From Planctomycetota bacterium (GTDB taxonomy: Bacteria > Planctomycetota > UBA8742 > UBA2392), in NCBI GenBank assembly GCA_003576915.1, contig QEVF01000001.1, positions 62,001-126,000 of the forward strand: a DNA stretch of 64,000 nt, written 5' to 3'. Made by a program: the position numbers and the translations under genes. The notes below the pieces were generated by a model. That model made no database searches. It saw only the letters and a list, made by a program, of their open reading frames with translations, and had not been told where the DNA came from. Below are positions 8,551-16,497 of the stretch, one piece after another (positions within the stretch are counted from its first letter, which is position 1; the number at the start of each line of letters is the position of its first letter).

Positions 8551-8587
8551 GCAAAACGGAAGGCGGGCCGGGGAAACCCGGCCCGCC
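8551..8587 (-). terminator. Intrinsic terminator after the Crp-family gene
   Basis: A perfect 11-bp GC stem (arms 8577-8587 and 8562-8572, 4-nt loop) is followed on the minus strand by TTCCGTTTT. It sits 20 nt after the stop of the regulator gene and before the rpsU promoter. Confidence 0.8.
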
Positions 8588-8606
8588 GCGACCTTCTGGC
8601 CTGGGG

Positions 8607-9296
8607 CTAGCCGTTGGCCATTTCACGCAGCTTGGCGCGCGAGATAACCGTCACGCGTTTGCCGCTGGCCTTGAGGATGCCCTCCTTCTCCATGCGCGAG
8701 AAGCCCCGCGAAACCACTTCACGCACGGTGCCGATCTGGGCGGCCACTTCACTCTGGGTGTAGGGCAGAACGATCAGCACGTCCTTGTCGCCGGCGTCGG
8801 GCATGTTCTTGACCAGCCAGCTTTCCAACCAGAGTGCCAGGCGGTTGTGGGCATCCTTGAGGCTGAGCTGATCGACGAGATGGGTCATGGTCGAGAGCTG
8901 ACGCGAGAGCTCGGAGATGATGGCGTTGGCCAGTGTGGCGTCGCTGTGCATCTTCTCGCGCATCACGTTGATATCGATCTCGATGATCTCGGTGGCGGCG
9001 CGGGCGACACAGTCCATCACGCAGGCGCGATAGGGGTCCGTCAGGGCACCCAGACCGATCACATCGCCCGCCTGAGCGTAGGCGAAGACCTGCTCTTTGC
9101 CCGCCTTGTTGGTGCGATGAAGCTTGAGCTGGCCGCTGACAACCACGGCAAAAGCCCGCGGTGCATCTCCGGCCTTGAAGTAGTACTCCCCTTCATCGAG
9201 ACGGCGGAAAGTGGAGTGGTTCTCGAAGTGCGTGACCAGTTTTTCGGGCAGGCCCTTGAAGAGCCTGGTCGTGCCCAGGGACTCGGTGGAGTGCAT
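8607..9296 (-). CDS. Crp/Fnr-family transcriptional regulator
   Basis: The product is 229 residues. The ATG at 9296 has AAGGAA about 12 nt upstream. Residues ~10-125 form a cyclic-nucleotide-binding beta-barrel (LDEGEYYFKAGDAPRAFAVV, SGQLKLHR, GDVIGLGAL), followed by the long dimerisation helix and a C-terminal winged helix (residues ~170-229) with recognition helix TVREVVSRGFSRMEKEG. There is no N-terminal cysteine cluster, so it is not an FNR oxygen sensor; whether it binds cAMP is unclear because the phosphate-binding cassette RxS motif is not evident. It is flanked by its own terminator. The regulon is unknown. Confidence 0.92.
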   Translation of the reverse strand: MHSTESLGTTRLFKGLPEKLVTHFENHSTFRRLDEGEYYFKAGDAPRAFAVVVSGQLKLHRTNKAGKEQVFAYAQAGDVIGLGALTDPYRACVMDCVARAATEIIEIDINVMREKMHSDATLANAIISELSRQLSTMTHLVDQLSLKDAHNRLALWLESWLVKNMPDAGDKDVLIVLPYTQSEVAAQIGTVREVVSRGFSRMEKEGILKASGKRVTVISRAKLREMANG

Positions 9297-9513
9297 CTGT
9301 GGAAGTTCCTTTCCCCCAACGTTTCTTACTGCCGACTGATGGGTCGTGGTTCCGTCACTTCGCCACGACATACGCGCTTTCCAGCAGGTCGTTGAAAAAC
9401 TGGCATCCGGCCACTTTCTCAACCCGGTCGGACCGCCATGAATTCGGCCCTTCCTCCACTTCAGACGGCTCATCCACCGCCTGAAATGTGCAAACCCTTC
9501 ATGCCTTGCGTGC

Positions 9514-9537
9514 GCAGGCCGCGCTTCTTCGGCCTGC
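9514..9537 (-). terminator. Weak hairpin at the end of ybaB
   Basis: An 8-bp stem GCAGGCCG/CGGCCTGC with an 8-nt loop overlaps the ybaB stop. No U-run follows, so it is a weak or factor-dependent end at best. The 240 bp from here to the Crp-family start at 9296 hold no gene I can support. Confidence 0.35.
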
Positions 9538-9857
9538 TAGAACATACCCGGCAGGTTCATGCCGCCGGTCACCTTCGCCAGTTCGGCGTGGCGCAACTCC
9601 TCCGCCTTCTTCAGCCCGGCGTTGACCGCGGCCACTACAAGGTCCTCGAGAATGGAAAGATCGCTCGGATCCACGGCGTCCTTGCCAATCTCGATCTTGA
9701 CCAACTCGCCGGCGCCGGAGCAAACCACCTTCACCGCTCCCTCACCCGCCTGCGCTTCAACGTACCGATCCTTGAGCTCCTCCTGAACTTTGCCCATGTC
9801 ACGCTGCATCTTCTGGGCCTGCTTCATCAGGTCGGAAAAGTTGCCAAGGCCTGCCAT
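9537..9857 (-). CDS. ybaB: YbaB/EbfC family nucleoid-associated protein
   Basis: The product is 106 residues, standard for the family. It has the expected long N-terminal helix (FSDLMKQAQKMQRDMGKVQEEL), the central beta strands with GEGAVKVVCSGAGELVKIEI, and the C-terminal helix containing EDLVVAAVNAGLKKAEE. The ATG at 9857 has GGGGG about 5 nt upstream. It is a dimeric DNA-binding protein. It lies 92 nt after dnaX on the same strand, the usual dnaX-ybaB order; the customary next gene recR is absent here and a Crp-family regulator follows instead. It has its own AT-rich promoter region. Confidence 0.95.
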   Translation of the reverse strand: MAGLGNFSDLMKQAQKMQRDMGKVQEELKDRYVEAQAGEGAVKVVCSGAGELVKIEIGKDAVDPSDLSILEDLVVAAVNAGLKKAEELRHAELAKVTGGMNLPGMF

Positions 9858-9881
9858 AGTTCCCCCTATTGAGTCACAATT

Positions 9882-9908
9882 AATATAACTGACTGGTCAG
9901 CCATGCAA
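9882..9908 (-). promoter_or_regulatory. ybaB promoter with a palindrome in the spacer
   Basis: Minus-strand TTGCAT (9908-9903) and TATATT (9887-9882) are 15 nt apart in a conspicuous AT-rich island. The spacer contains CTGAC-TG-GTCAG on the plus strand (9889-9900), a perfect 5-bp-arm inverted repeat well placed to be an operator. Confidence 0.45.
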
Positions 9909-9949
9909 GGACTAATTTCTCTTTCTTTTCGCCCATATTGCACAGTACA

Positions 9950-11404
9950 TCACTTCGCCCTGAAAGTCTTTTTCAGCTGGCTTACCGCCTTCTGTTCCGC
10001 TTCGGTAGGGCTTCTGCGGGCACTTGGAATTTCCGCGGCCGGCGGATTCTGTGCCGTCGCATGAGTAGGCGGAGTGACCACTGCCTTCGCTTTCGCCGGC
10101 CCCTCCGCCACCCCTGCTTCGTGCGTTTGGGCACGAGCGGCGCCACCGGGTTCTGTCCAGGGCGTGGGCGCTTCTTCACCGGTCCATGGAGCTTGTTGCA
10201 CTTGGGCGCGAGCAGGAGCGACAGGCGCATCGGCAGCCTCGTCCATACGGGCGGCCAACTTCTCCAGCGACTCCAGGTTGCCGATCATGGACAGCTTGAC
10301 AAACGTCGTCTCGACCACCACCCGGGGGAAGGCCGCGCGCCGGACGCGCTGGCGGCACTCCGTCAGCAGCTCGGCCAGATAGACCAGCCCTTCGAGCCCG
10401 TAACGCTGTGCTACACGCCGCAGGGCGGGAACTTCTTCGGCTGTGACATCAAGACCGGGTCCCGCGGCTTCGCCCGCGGCAAGCACCAGCATGAGTTGAC
10501 GTGTCAAGCCGACCAGCGCGGCCAGCACCTCCGCCACATCCTTGCCGCTGTCAAAGACGGCTTCCGCAAAGAGGATTCCGGCCCTGGCATCTCCAGCGGC
10601 CAGTTGCTCCAGCAATTCCATGAGTCGCTTGCGGCCAATGAGCCCAAATACGCGTTCGGCGTCGTCGCAGGAGGGCCTGGCTCCGGCAAAGGCCACCAAT
10701 TGGTCCAGGCGTGAAAGGGCATCCCTCATCCCTCCCTCCGCCATTTCGGCGACCATGCGCAGGACGCCTTCCTGCGGGTCGAGCTTTTCCGCAGCGCAGA
10801 TTTCAGCCAACCGCTGAGTGATGTCGCCCAGGGTGACGCGGCGGAAGTCATAGCGCTGGCAGCGTGAGAGAATCGTCTCGGGTATCTTCTCGGGGTTGGT
10901 CGTCGCCAGGATGAACTTGACGTGGGCCGGCGGCTCTTCCACCGTCTTCAGCAACGCGTTGAAAGCGCTCGCCGAAAGCATGTGCACTTCGTCGATGATG
11001 TACACCCGATAGCGGCCCCGGGCCGGACGGGTGTCGATACTCTCCAGCCGCTGGCGGATGTCATCGACGCGGCTGTTGGAAGCCGCGTCCATTTCGATCA
11101 CGTCCAGGTCTTCGCCGCGGGCCACATCCCGGCAACTGGCGCATTCGCCGCAGGGCTCCATGCCCTGCCGCGACGCCCCCAGGCAATTCAGGGCGCTGGC
11201 CAGGATGCGGGCCGTGGAGGTCTTGCCCGTGCCGCGCGAACCGGTGAGCAGAAAGGCCTGGGCGACTCGCCCGCTGGAGAGTGCGTTGGACAGGGCCTGA
11301 ACGACGTGGGGCTGGCCAATGAGGTCGGACAGCCTCTTGGGGCGGTACTTGCGCGCCAGCACGGTGTAGCCTTGCACGCGCTCAGATGTCGGAGCGTCCG
11401 TCAC
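9950..11404 (-). CDS. dnaX: DNA polymerase III subunit gamma/tau
   Basis: The product is 484 residues. It is the clamp-loader ATPase: Walker A GSRGTGKT (residues 55-62), zinc-binding cysteines C74, C85, C88, C91, Walker B IIDEVH (136-141), sensor ATTNPEKIPETILSRCQRYDF, and a domain III region, followed by a Pro/Ala-rich linker and a short basic end. The start is a GTG at 11404 only about a dozen residues before the conserved YTVLARKYRP; there is no Shine-Dalgarno sequence and TATATT lies 9 nt upstream. The C-terminus is shorter than E. coli tau (643 residues), closer to a gamma-like form. I saw no A-AAA-AAG frameshift site. Confidence 0.96.
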   Translation of the reverse strand: MTDAPTSERVQGYTVLARKYRPKRLSDLIGQPHVVQALSNALSSGRVAQAFLLTGSRGTGKTSTARILASALNCLGASRQGMEPCGECASCRDVARGEDLDVIEMDAASNSRVDDIRQRLESIDTRPARGRYRVYIIDEVHMLSASAFNALLKTVEEPPAHVKFILATTNPEKIPETILSRCQRYDFRRVTLGDITQRLAEICAAEKLDPQEGVLRMVAEMAEGGMRDALSRLDQLVAFAGARPSCDDAERVFGLIGRKRLMELLEQLAAGDARAGILFAEAVFDSGKDVAEVLAALVGLTRQLMLVLAAGEAAGPGLDVTAEEVPALRRVAQRYGLEGLVYLAELLTECRQRVRRAAFPRVVVETTFVKLSMIGNLESLEKLAARMDEAADAPVAPARAQVQQAPWTGEEAPTPWTEPGGAARAQTHEAGVAEGPAKAKAVVTPPTHATAQNPPAAEIPSARRSPTEAEQKAVSQLKKTFRAK

Positions 11405-11413
11405 GGGGCGGCC

Positions 11414-11419
11414 AATATA
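11414..11419 (-). promoter_or_regulatory. -10 element just upstream of dnaX
   Basis: TATATT on the minus strand ends 9 nt before the GTG start, predicting a leader of 2-3 nt at most. Confidence 0.4.
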
Positions 11420-11425
11420 GGGCGA

Positions 11426-11860
11426 TTAGACCTGCAACGGAACCTGATACATGCCCGCATAGAGCACATAGGCCCAGTTGGCTGCAAACGCCAGGAGGAT
11501 GAAGGCCTTGATGAAGCGGGCTTCGCCATCGCTGGTATAGAGCAACAGTCGCCGGCCAAAGGGCAGAGTCATGAACAAGTAGGTGGCTGCGCCATAAAGC
11601 ATGGCCCCGAAAATCAGCAGGGCCAAAGGGTTGTATTGAAGCGCGACGTCAAGGTGGCCCATGCATAGAGCCGTAACAGCGCGCGTCCCCCCGCAAAGCG
11701 GGCAGGCGCCACCGAAGAAGCGGAGAAAACTGGTGGGCACATGCACGTTGGCATGCATGCTCAGGGGGATGAGAACCGCGGCGCCCATCAAGATGGCCAG
11801 TGAAAAGGACTCCCACATGCCGGGGAGCCTGTTGTTCGGCCGGTCAAGGTAAAGCTTCAT
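11426..11860 (-). CDS. DUF2752 membrane protein
   Basis: The product is 144 residues. It has the DUF2752 hallmark CPLCGGTRAV (residues ~53-62) followed by the conserved HLDVALQYNPLA stretch, between hydrophobic helices (SLAILMGAAVLIPLSM, LLIFGAMLYGAATYLFM, FILLAFAANWAYVLYAG). This small integral membrane family is of unknown function; the two-Cys motif could bind metal or act in redox. The start at 11860 is supported by TAGAAT placed 7 nt upstream and the absence of a ribosome binding site. It ends 21 nt before dnaX on the same strand. Confidence 0.88.
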   Translation of the reverse strand: MKLYLDRPNNRLPGMWESFSLAILMGAAVLIPLSMHANVHVPTSFLRFFGGACPLCGGTRAVTALCMGHLDVALQYNPLALLIFGAMLYGAATYLFMTLPFGRRLLLYTSDGEARFIKAFILLAFAANWAYVLYAGMYQVPLQV

Positions 11861-11867
11861 GGCCGTG

Positions 11868-11873
11868 ATTCTA
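11868..11873 (-). promoter_or_regulatory. -10 element for a leaderless DUF2752 mRNA
   Basis: TAGAAT (minus strand) ends 7 nt before the ATG at 11860; no Shine-Dalgarno sequence is present. Confidence 0.5.
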
Positions 11874-11944
11874 AATCGAGACGCGGCGCTTGCCAGCGGG
11901 GCGCAGGAGCCGGGCCATACGGACGGTGCCGGCGCGCCTTGGCG

Positions 11945-13324
11945 CTAACGCCCCACCAGATAGAACTTCTCCAGACCCTCGCGCAGGTCGCCGATTTCCA
12001 GCACGCGAAAGTCCGCCGGGACGCGCAGGTGCAGGCCGCGCAGGCGAGGTCCCACGGCCTGCTTGAAACCCAGACGGGCCGCCTCGTCGATGCGTTGCTG
12101 GAGATTGGTCACGGCGCGCACCTCCCCGCTGAGGCCCACCTCTCCCACGAAAACTGTCGCCGGCGGCAGGCGCACCTCTGTGGCGCTGGAGGCCACCGCA
12201 AAGCAGGCGGCCAGGTCTCCCGCCGGCTCTTCCACCGTGACCCCGCCGACAATATTCAGATAGACTTCCAGCCGTGAAAGCTTGAACCCCGCCCGGCGCT
12301 CCATCACGGCCAGCAGCATGTGGGCGCGATTGGCATCGAGGCCCGTCACACGCCGCCGGGGGTTCTCCATGGGTGAGGGCGCTGCCAATGCCTGCACTTC
12401 AACCAACAGCACGCGGGTACCTTCGCAGGCCGGCAAGACCGCGCATCCGCTGCGGGAGTGGTCATACTCATCAAGGAATATGCGGCTGGCATTCTCCACT
12501 TCGGCCAGCCCGTCGCCCCGCATTTCAAACACGCCCAGTTCCCCCGTGCTGCCAAAGCGGTTCTTGGAGGCCCGCAGCAGCCGGTAACTCTGGAACTTCT
12601 CGCCTTCAAAATTCAGCACCGTATCGACCATGTGCTCCAGCGTTCGAGGCCCGGCGATGTTTCCATCCTTGGTCACGTGCCCCACAAGGAACACCGGCGT
12701 GCCTGAGCTCTTCGCCTGCATGATGATGCCGGCCGCGCACTCACGCACCTGCGCGACGCTGCCTGGGGCGCTGGGCAACTCCTGATCATAGAGCGTCTGG
12801 ACGGAGTCAATGACCGCCAGGCGGGGCTTGAGCGCCTGCAGATGATTGCGAATGGCGTCCAGGTTGGTTTCCGCCACCACGAACAGCTCGGCGGCGTCGC
12901 ACTTGAGGCGCGCGGCACGCAGTTTGATCTGTTCGGCGCTCTCTTCGCCAGTCACGTAAAGCACGGGACCGGCCACCTGGGCCACGCGGTGGGCCGCCTG
13001 AAGCGTCAGGGTACTCTTGCCGATGCCCGGCGCGCCGGCAAACAGGATGGCGCTGCCGGCCACCAGACCGCCGCCCAGCACACGATCAAGCTCATTCAAG
13101 CCCGTCGCCAGCCGCTGGTGGGCTGACGCGCTGATCTCACTGAGGCGCGCGGGCTTGCCCGGCTCATTGAGGGCAGCGCGTCGGGAGGGGCGAATGGCTT
13201 GGGCGTCGATTTCTTCGGCGAAGCTGTTCCAGGCGCCACAGGCGGGGCACCTGCCGAGCCACTTGGGCGAGTTGTGGCCGCACTCGCGGCAGGCAAACAC
13301 CAGCTTGGTTTTGTTTTTGGCCAT
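11945..13324 (-). CDS. radA: DNA repair protein RadA
   Basis: The product is 459 residues, normal for RadA. In order: N-terminal C4 zinc finger (C12, C15, C26, C29), Walker A GAPGIGKS (97-104), the RadA-specific KNRFG motif near residue 250, and a C-terminal Lon-protease-like domain with GEVGLSGEVRAV. RadA is a hexameric DnaB-like motor that extends branches in recombination. The start at 13324 is preceded by TAGACT 6 nt upstream with no ribosome binding site, so the transcript is probably leaderless. Confidence 0.97.
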   Translation of the reverse strand: MAKNKTKLVFACRECGHNSPKWLGRCPACGAWNSFAEEIDAQAIRPSRRAALNEPGKPARLSEISASAHQRLATGLNELDRVLGGGLVAGSAILFAGAPGIGKSTLTLQAAHRVAQVAGPVLYVTGEESAEQIKLRAARLKCDAAELFVVAETNLDAIRNHLQALKPRLAVIDSVQTLYDQELPSAPGSVAQVRECAAGIIMQAKSSGTPVFLVGHVTKDGNIAGPRTLEHMVDTVLNFEGEKFQSYRLLRASKNRFGSTGELGVFEMRGDGLAEVENASRIFLDEYDHSRSGCAVLPACEGTRVLLVEVQALAAPSPMENPRRRVTGLDANRAHMLLAVMERRAGFKLSRLEVYLNIVGGVTVEEPAGDLAACFAVASSATEVRLPPATVFVGEVGLSGEVRAVTNLQQRIDEAARLGFKQAVGPRLRGLHLRVPADFRVLEIGDLREGLEKFYLVGR

Positions 13325-13330
13325 GGCGCG

Positions 13331-13336
13331 AGTCTA
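13331..13336 (-). promoter_or_regulatory. -10 element for leaderless radA mRNA
   Basis: TAGACT ends exactly 6 nt before the radA ATG; TTTGCCA lies 15-16 nt further upstream as a possible -35. Confidence 0.55.
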
Positions 13337-13444
13337 GCAGACCCGGTGACGTGGCAAACGGCTGCCTGGCGCGCTACACCCCATCATGGAGATTTCATAG
13401 AATCAGCGTGATGTTGCCGCCCCTGCACCGACTAGAGATGGCCA

Positions 13445-13999
13445 ATGGCTGCCCCGCAACCTGAGAGCGATGAACAGTTGGTACTCAGCACGCGAAAGGG
13501 CGACCGCGCGGCCTTTGAAGCGCTTGTGGCGCGGCACCAGAATGCTGTGTACGCCCAGATGCTGGGTCGCACGGCAGATCCGGAGCGCAGCCAGGAGTTG
13601 ACACAAGAGGCGTTCATTACGGCATTTACGACCATCAACAGGTTGGAGAAGCCGGGGAGTTTCAAGTCGTGGGTCATCGGCATCGGGCTGAATCTGGCCC
13701 GCCGCCGCAGGAAAGAGGTGGCCGACAACGATCTGCTGGAAGGCGCCAAGGACCGCCGCCTCACCGGCATGGGAGAACTGGAACACGTCGAGCGCATTGA
13801 AGCGGTGCGTGTTGCCGTAGAGGAACTCCCGGAGAATTACCGCACGGCGCTGATGATGCACTATTTTGACGGCGCGCGCGGCCGGGCCATCGGCGAGGCC
13901 ATTGGCTGCAGTGAAGGGGCGGTTCACATGATTCTGCTCAGGGCGCGCAAAGCCCTGGCCCAGAAACTGAAGGCGTTTGCTCCGGGCGACGACATTTGA
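13445..13999 (+). CDS. ECF-type RNA polymerase sigma factor
   Basis: The product is 184 residues, typical of ECF sigma factors. Region 2 covers residues ~10-85 (DEQLVLSTRKGDRAAFEALV, QELTQEAFITAF, FKSWVIGIGLNLARRRRK); region 4 covers ~115-175 (VEELPENYRTALMMHYFDGA, IGCSEGAVHMILLRARKAL). The signature ELPENYR and the spacing are canonical. It is followed 36 nt later by a membrane protein with a FecR-like segment, the expected anti-sigma partner. The trigger and target promoters are unknown. The N-terminus starts at ATG 13445 without a strong Shine-Dalgarno sequence. Confidence 0.94.
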   Translation: MAAPQPESDEQLVLSTRKGDRAAFEALVARHQNAVYAQMLGRTADPERSQELTQEAFITAFTTINRLEKPGSFKSWVIGIGLNLARRRRKEVADNDLLEGAKDRRLTGMGELEHVERIEAVRVAVEELPENYRTALMMHYFDGARGRAIGEAIGCSEGAVHMILLRARKALAQKLKAFAPGDDI

Positions 14000-14035
14000 A
14001 CGGGTGCAGGTCAAAGCAAGGGTGCGGCAACGACC

Positions 14036-15544
14036 ATGAATCGCGACGAAGCTGAAATCCTCGTGGCGCGCTACTTCGGCGGCGATCTCAGTGCCGCCGA
14101 GAAAGACGCGCTTGAGCGCGAACTGGCGTCCGACCGCGCGTTGGCCGAACTGTTCAGCGAGCAGGAGCTGGCGCACCGCCACCTTGAGACACTCAAGTTG
14201 CGCTGGTCGCTTCCGGCCGATTTTGCCCGGCGCGTGACGGCCGGCCTGCCGGCCACCTCCGAGAAGGAAACGCTCATCGCACGGTATTTCGATGGCGGCC
14301 TTTCCGCCGCTGAGCAGGAGCAGCTCAAGCGCGAACTGGCGCAGGACCGCGAACTCGCCGAACTCTTCAACGAGCAGGAACTGGCCCACCGTAACCTTGA
14401 GACGCTCAAGTTGCGCTGGTCGCTGCCCGCCGACTTCACGTCCCAGGTGCTGTCGCAGCTTCCCAAGGCGCCGGAGTTCAGTTCCCAAAGCGAGGTATCG
14501 GTCTTCCATTGGCGGACACTGGCCGTTGCGGCCTCGGTGCTGATGGTGATGGGCCTGGTGCTGGGCGCGGCCTATATCAATCGTGATGCCGGAATTCGTC
14601 CCGACGATGGCGTTGCGGAGAAGGATGATCGCCGTCTGCCGCCTGTGCTCGTTGATGCCGGCCCCCGCGCTGAAGTTGTGGCTTACAGCTCCGGCAACGT
14701 AACGGTGGCCGACACCCGCGGTGTGACGCGTGAGAAAACGGTGGAGCGTCAGGTGGCGTTGCCCGCAGAGGTCCAGGCGCCGGCGGATACCCATGCCGTC
14801 GTACGCGTAGGCGGCGGCAAAGCCGTGCTCTCGCCCGGCGCCAAGGCCCGGCTCTCGGCCAAGGGTGAGGGTGTCACGCTTCAACCCCTGGACGGCGACG
14901 TTTACATGGAAGCCGATGCCGACGGTGTGATGGACGCCCAGGTGGCGGACGTCGCCGTGAGCGTCAAGAGGGCGGGGGTGACGCTGCGCCGTCGCGGCAA
15001 CCAGTACCGCGCCGAGCCCAGCCACGGCGAGGCCACGCTGCGCCACGGCGCGCTGACGGCTTCCGTCAGCGACAAGCAATTCGCCATCATTGAGGAAGAC
15101 GGGGCGTTTCAGGTGCAGGAGGGTGCCCGGCCGCAATTGGATACCTGGGCAGCGGCCGGCCGCGCCGATGAACTGAAACGCCACGTCGCCACCCTCATGG
15201 GCGTGCGCGTCAATGACATCAACGTGGAGAAGTGGAACGAGGTCATCGCCGGGCTTGCCGCGCAACCCACGGAGCGTGCCACCCACGCGGCATTCATGCG
15301 CTTTGCGCTGCGCATGTCGCTGCTGGAGGATTCAGCCCCGGAAGAGGTCCACGCCTTTGAGAAGATCGCTGAAATCCTGGCCGTGGGCACTACAGAAGAG
15401 GATGTTCCGGCTTCGCTGCGCATGATGCTGAAGCTGGCCGAGAAGCGCTTTGAGGACCCCGAGCAGAAGGCCATCCTCAAGGCCCAGTTCAAGCGCTGGC
15501 GCGAGGAATGCGAACGCCATGCCCGCGAGCAGCGCGCCCGCTAG
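14036..15544 (+). CDS. Membrane anti-sigma factor / FecR-like protein with duplicated N-terminal domain
   Basis: The product is 502 residues. Residues 10-72 and 81-143 are a clear tandem duplication: each starts ARYF-x-G-x-LSAAE and contains the ELAxLFxEQELAHRxLETLK block and RWSLPADF. These are cytosolic helical domains presumably binding the sigma factor encoded just upstream; no zinc HxxxCxxC motif is present. A transmembrane helix lies at about 161-181. The periplasmic part (about 200-380) is beta-rich with VRVGGGKAVLSPGAKARLS, GDVYMEADADG and an immunogenic repeat-like pattern of FecR domains, then an alpha-helical C-terminal region (380-502) of unknown role. Two sigma-binding modules in one chain are unusual. 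Confidence 0.85.
   Translation: MNRDEAEILVARYFGGDLSAAEKDALERELASDRALAELFSEQELAHRHLETLKLRWSLPADFARRVTAGLPATSEKETLIARYFDGGLSAAEQEQLKRELAQDRELAELFNEQELAHRNLETLKLRWSLPADFTSQVLSQLPKAPEFSSQSEVSVFHWRTLAVAASVLMVMGLVLGAAYINRDAGIRPDDGVAEKDDRRLPPVLVDAGPRAEVVAYSSGNVTVADTRGVTREKTVERQVALPAEVQAPADTHAVVRVGGGKAVLSPGAKARLSAKGEGVTLQPLDGDVYMEADADGVMDAQVADVAVSVKRAGVTLRRRGNQYRAEPSHGEATLRHGALTASVSDKQFAIIEEDGAFQVQEGARPQLDTWAAAGRADELKRHVATLMGVRVNDINVEKWNEVIAGLAAQPTERATHAAFMRFALRMSLLEDSAPEEVHAFEKIAEILAVGTTEEDVPASLRMMLKLAEKRFEDPEQKAILKAQFKRWREECERHAREQRAR
14063..14251 (+). repeat. Intragenic tandem duplication, copy 1
   Basis: It encodes residues 10-72 of the anti-sigma protein. Copy 2 is at 14276-14464. Identity is high at both DNA and protein level, for example ACTCAAGTTGCGCTGGTCGC is also read as a near-identical segment in the second copy. 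Confidence 0.8.
14276..14464 (+). repeat. Intragenic tandem duplication, copy 2
   Basis: It encodes residues 81-143 of the anti-sigma protein, aligned without gaps to copy 1. Confidence 0.8.
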
Positions 15545-15604
15545 CCGCGTCGCTTCCGGGGCCCAAGCCCTCCAGTGGGCACTGTGCAGGTCCGGGCGCT
15601 GCGC

Positions 15605-15610
15605 TACACT
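15605..15610 (+). promoter_or_regulatory. -10 element upstream of the aldo/keto reductase gene
   Basis: TACACT ends 11 nt before the ATG at 15622, which allows a leader of only about 5 nt; the -35 is weak. Confidence 0.35.
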
Positions 15611-15621
15611 GGCCCTAGCCC

Positions 15622-16455
15622 ATGCGAACGTTCACCACCCGTACCGGCGCCACCATGCCCGTCCTTGGACAGGGCACCTGGCGCATGGGCGAAGCGGCCT
15701 CTCGCCGCAAGGACGAAGTGGCGGCGCTGCGCCTGGGTTTTGAGCTGGGCATGACCCTCGTTGACACCGCCGAGATGTACGCCAACGGCGGCGCCGAGCG
15801 TGTTGTGGGTGAGGCTATTGCAGGCTGCCGCGAGCGCATATTTGTCGTGAGCAAGGTCCTGCCCGAAAACGCCTCTCGCCAGGGAACCATTACGGCCTGC
15901 GAGCGCAGCCTCAAGCGCCTGGGCACAGACTACATCGACCTCTATCTTCTTCACTGGCAGAGCGACCACCCCTTCCAGGAGACACTCGAGGCCTTTGAGC
16001 AGCTGCGCTCCCTGGGCAGGATTCGCCACTTCGGCGTCAGCAACATCGACATTGAAGCATTGCGCCAGCTCGAGACCCTGCCCCTGGGCAGGCTCGTGGC
16101 CGCCAATCAGGTCATTTACAATCTTCAGCGGCGCGGCATCGAGCGCAATGTTCTGCCCTTCGCCGCGCAGGCCGGCATGGCCATCATGGCCTATTCACCC
16201 CTGGATCAAACCCGCCTTGCGATCAAGGAAGCCTTGACCCGCGTTGCGGCGCGGCACGAAACCAAGGCCGAGGTCATTGCCCTGGCTTGGACATTGCGGC
16301 ACCCGCATGTCGTGGCCATTCCGAAATCATCCAACCCGCGCCACGTCCAGGAGAACGCCAAGGCCGCACGCATCCGATTCACGGCGCAGGACCTGGCGGA
16401 ACTCGAAGAGGCCTACCCGCCGCCCAAGCGAACCATTCCGCTTGAGACTGCCTGA
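15622..16455 (+). CDS. Aldo/keto reductase
   Basis: The product is 277 residues. It is a (beta/alpha)8 NADPH-dependent oxidoreductase with the complete catalytic tetrad D48, Y53, K78 and H111, and the AKR signatures GMTLVDTAEMY, DLYLLHWQSDHPF and IPKSSNP (the NADPH phosphate-binding region). The length matches the bacterial AKR5-like group (DkgA/YeaE type). The physiological substrate cannot be told. It begins 77 nt after the anti-sigma gene; TACACT lies 11 nt upstream of the ATG, suggesting its own nearly leaderless promoter. Confidence 0.94.
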   Translation: MRTFTTRTGATMPVLGQGTWRMGEAASRRKDEVAALRLGFELGMTLVDTAEMYANGGAERVVGEAIAGCRERIFVVSKVLPENASRQGTITACERSLKRLGTDYIDLYLLHWQSDHPFQETLEAFEQLRSLGRIRHFGVSNIDIEALRQLETLPLGRLVAANQVIYNLQRRGIERNVLPFAAQAGMAIMAYSPLDQTRLAIKEALTRVAARHETKAEVIALAWTLRHPHVVAIPKSSNPRHVQENAKAARIRFTAQDLAELEEAYPPPKRTIPLETA

Positions 16456-16485
16456 ATTTTCGTGCGCAGGTATCGCCCCCGCAAG

Positions 16486-16491
16486 TAACCT
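16486..16491 (+). promoter_or_regulatory. -10 element for a leaderless mRNA starting the 16.5-22 kb operon
   Basis: TAACCT ends exactly 6 nt before the ATG at 16498; no Shine-Dalgarno sequence is visible. Confidence 0.4.
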
Positions 16492-16497
16492 TGCGGC

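Noticed and set aside
8607..9296. FNR-type oxygen sensor
   Set aside because: No N-terminal cysteine cluster is present; it is called only as Crp/Fnr family.
9950..9990. Programmed frameshift in dnaX giving gamma
   Set aside because: Only a run of five A occurs near the 3' end; there is no A-AAA-AAG site or stimulatory hairpin, and shifting there would change only a few residues.
13403..15286. 627-codon open frame antisense to the sigma/anti-sigma genes
   Set aside because: It overlaps two well-supported plus-strand genes and has a His/Arg/Ala-rich composition typical of antisense shadows.
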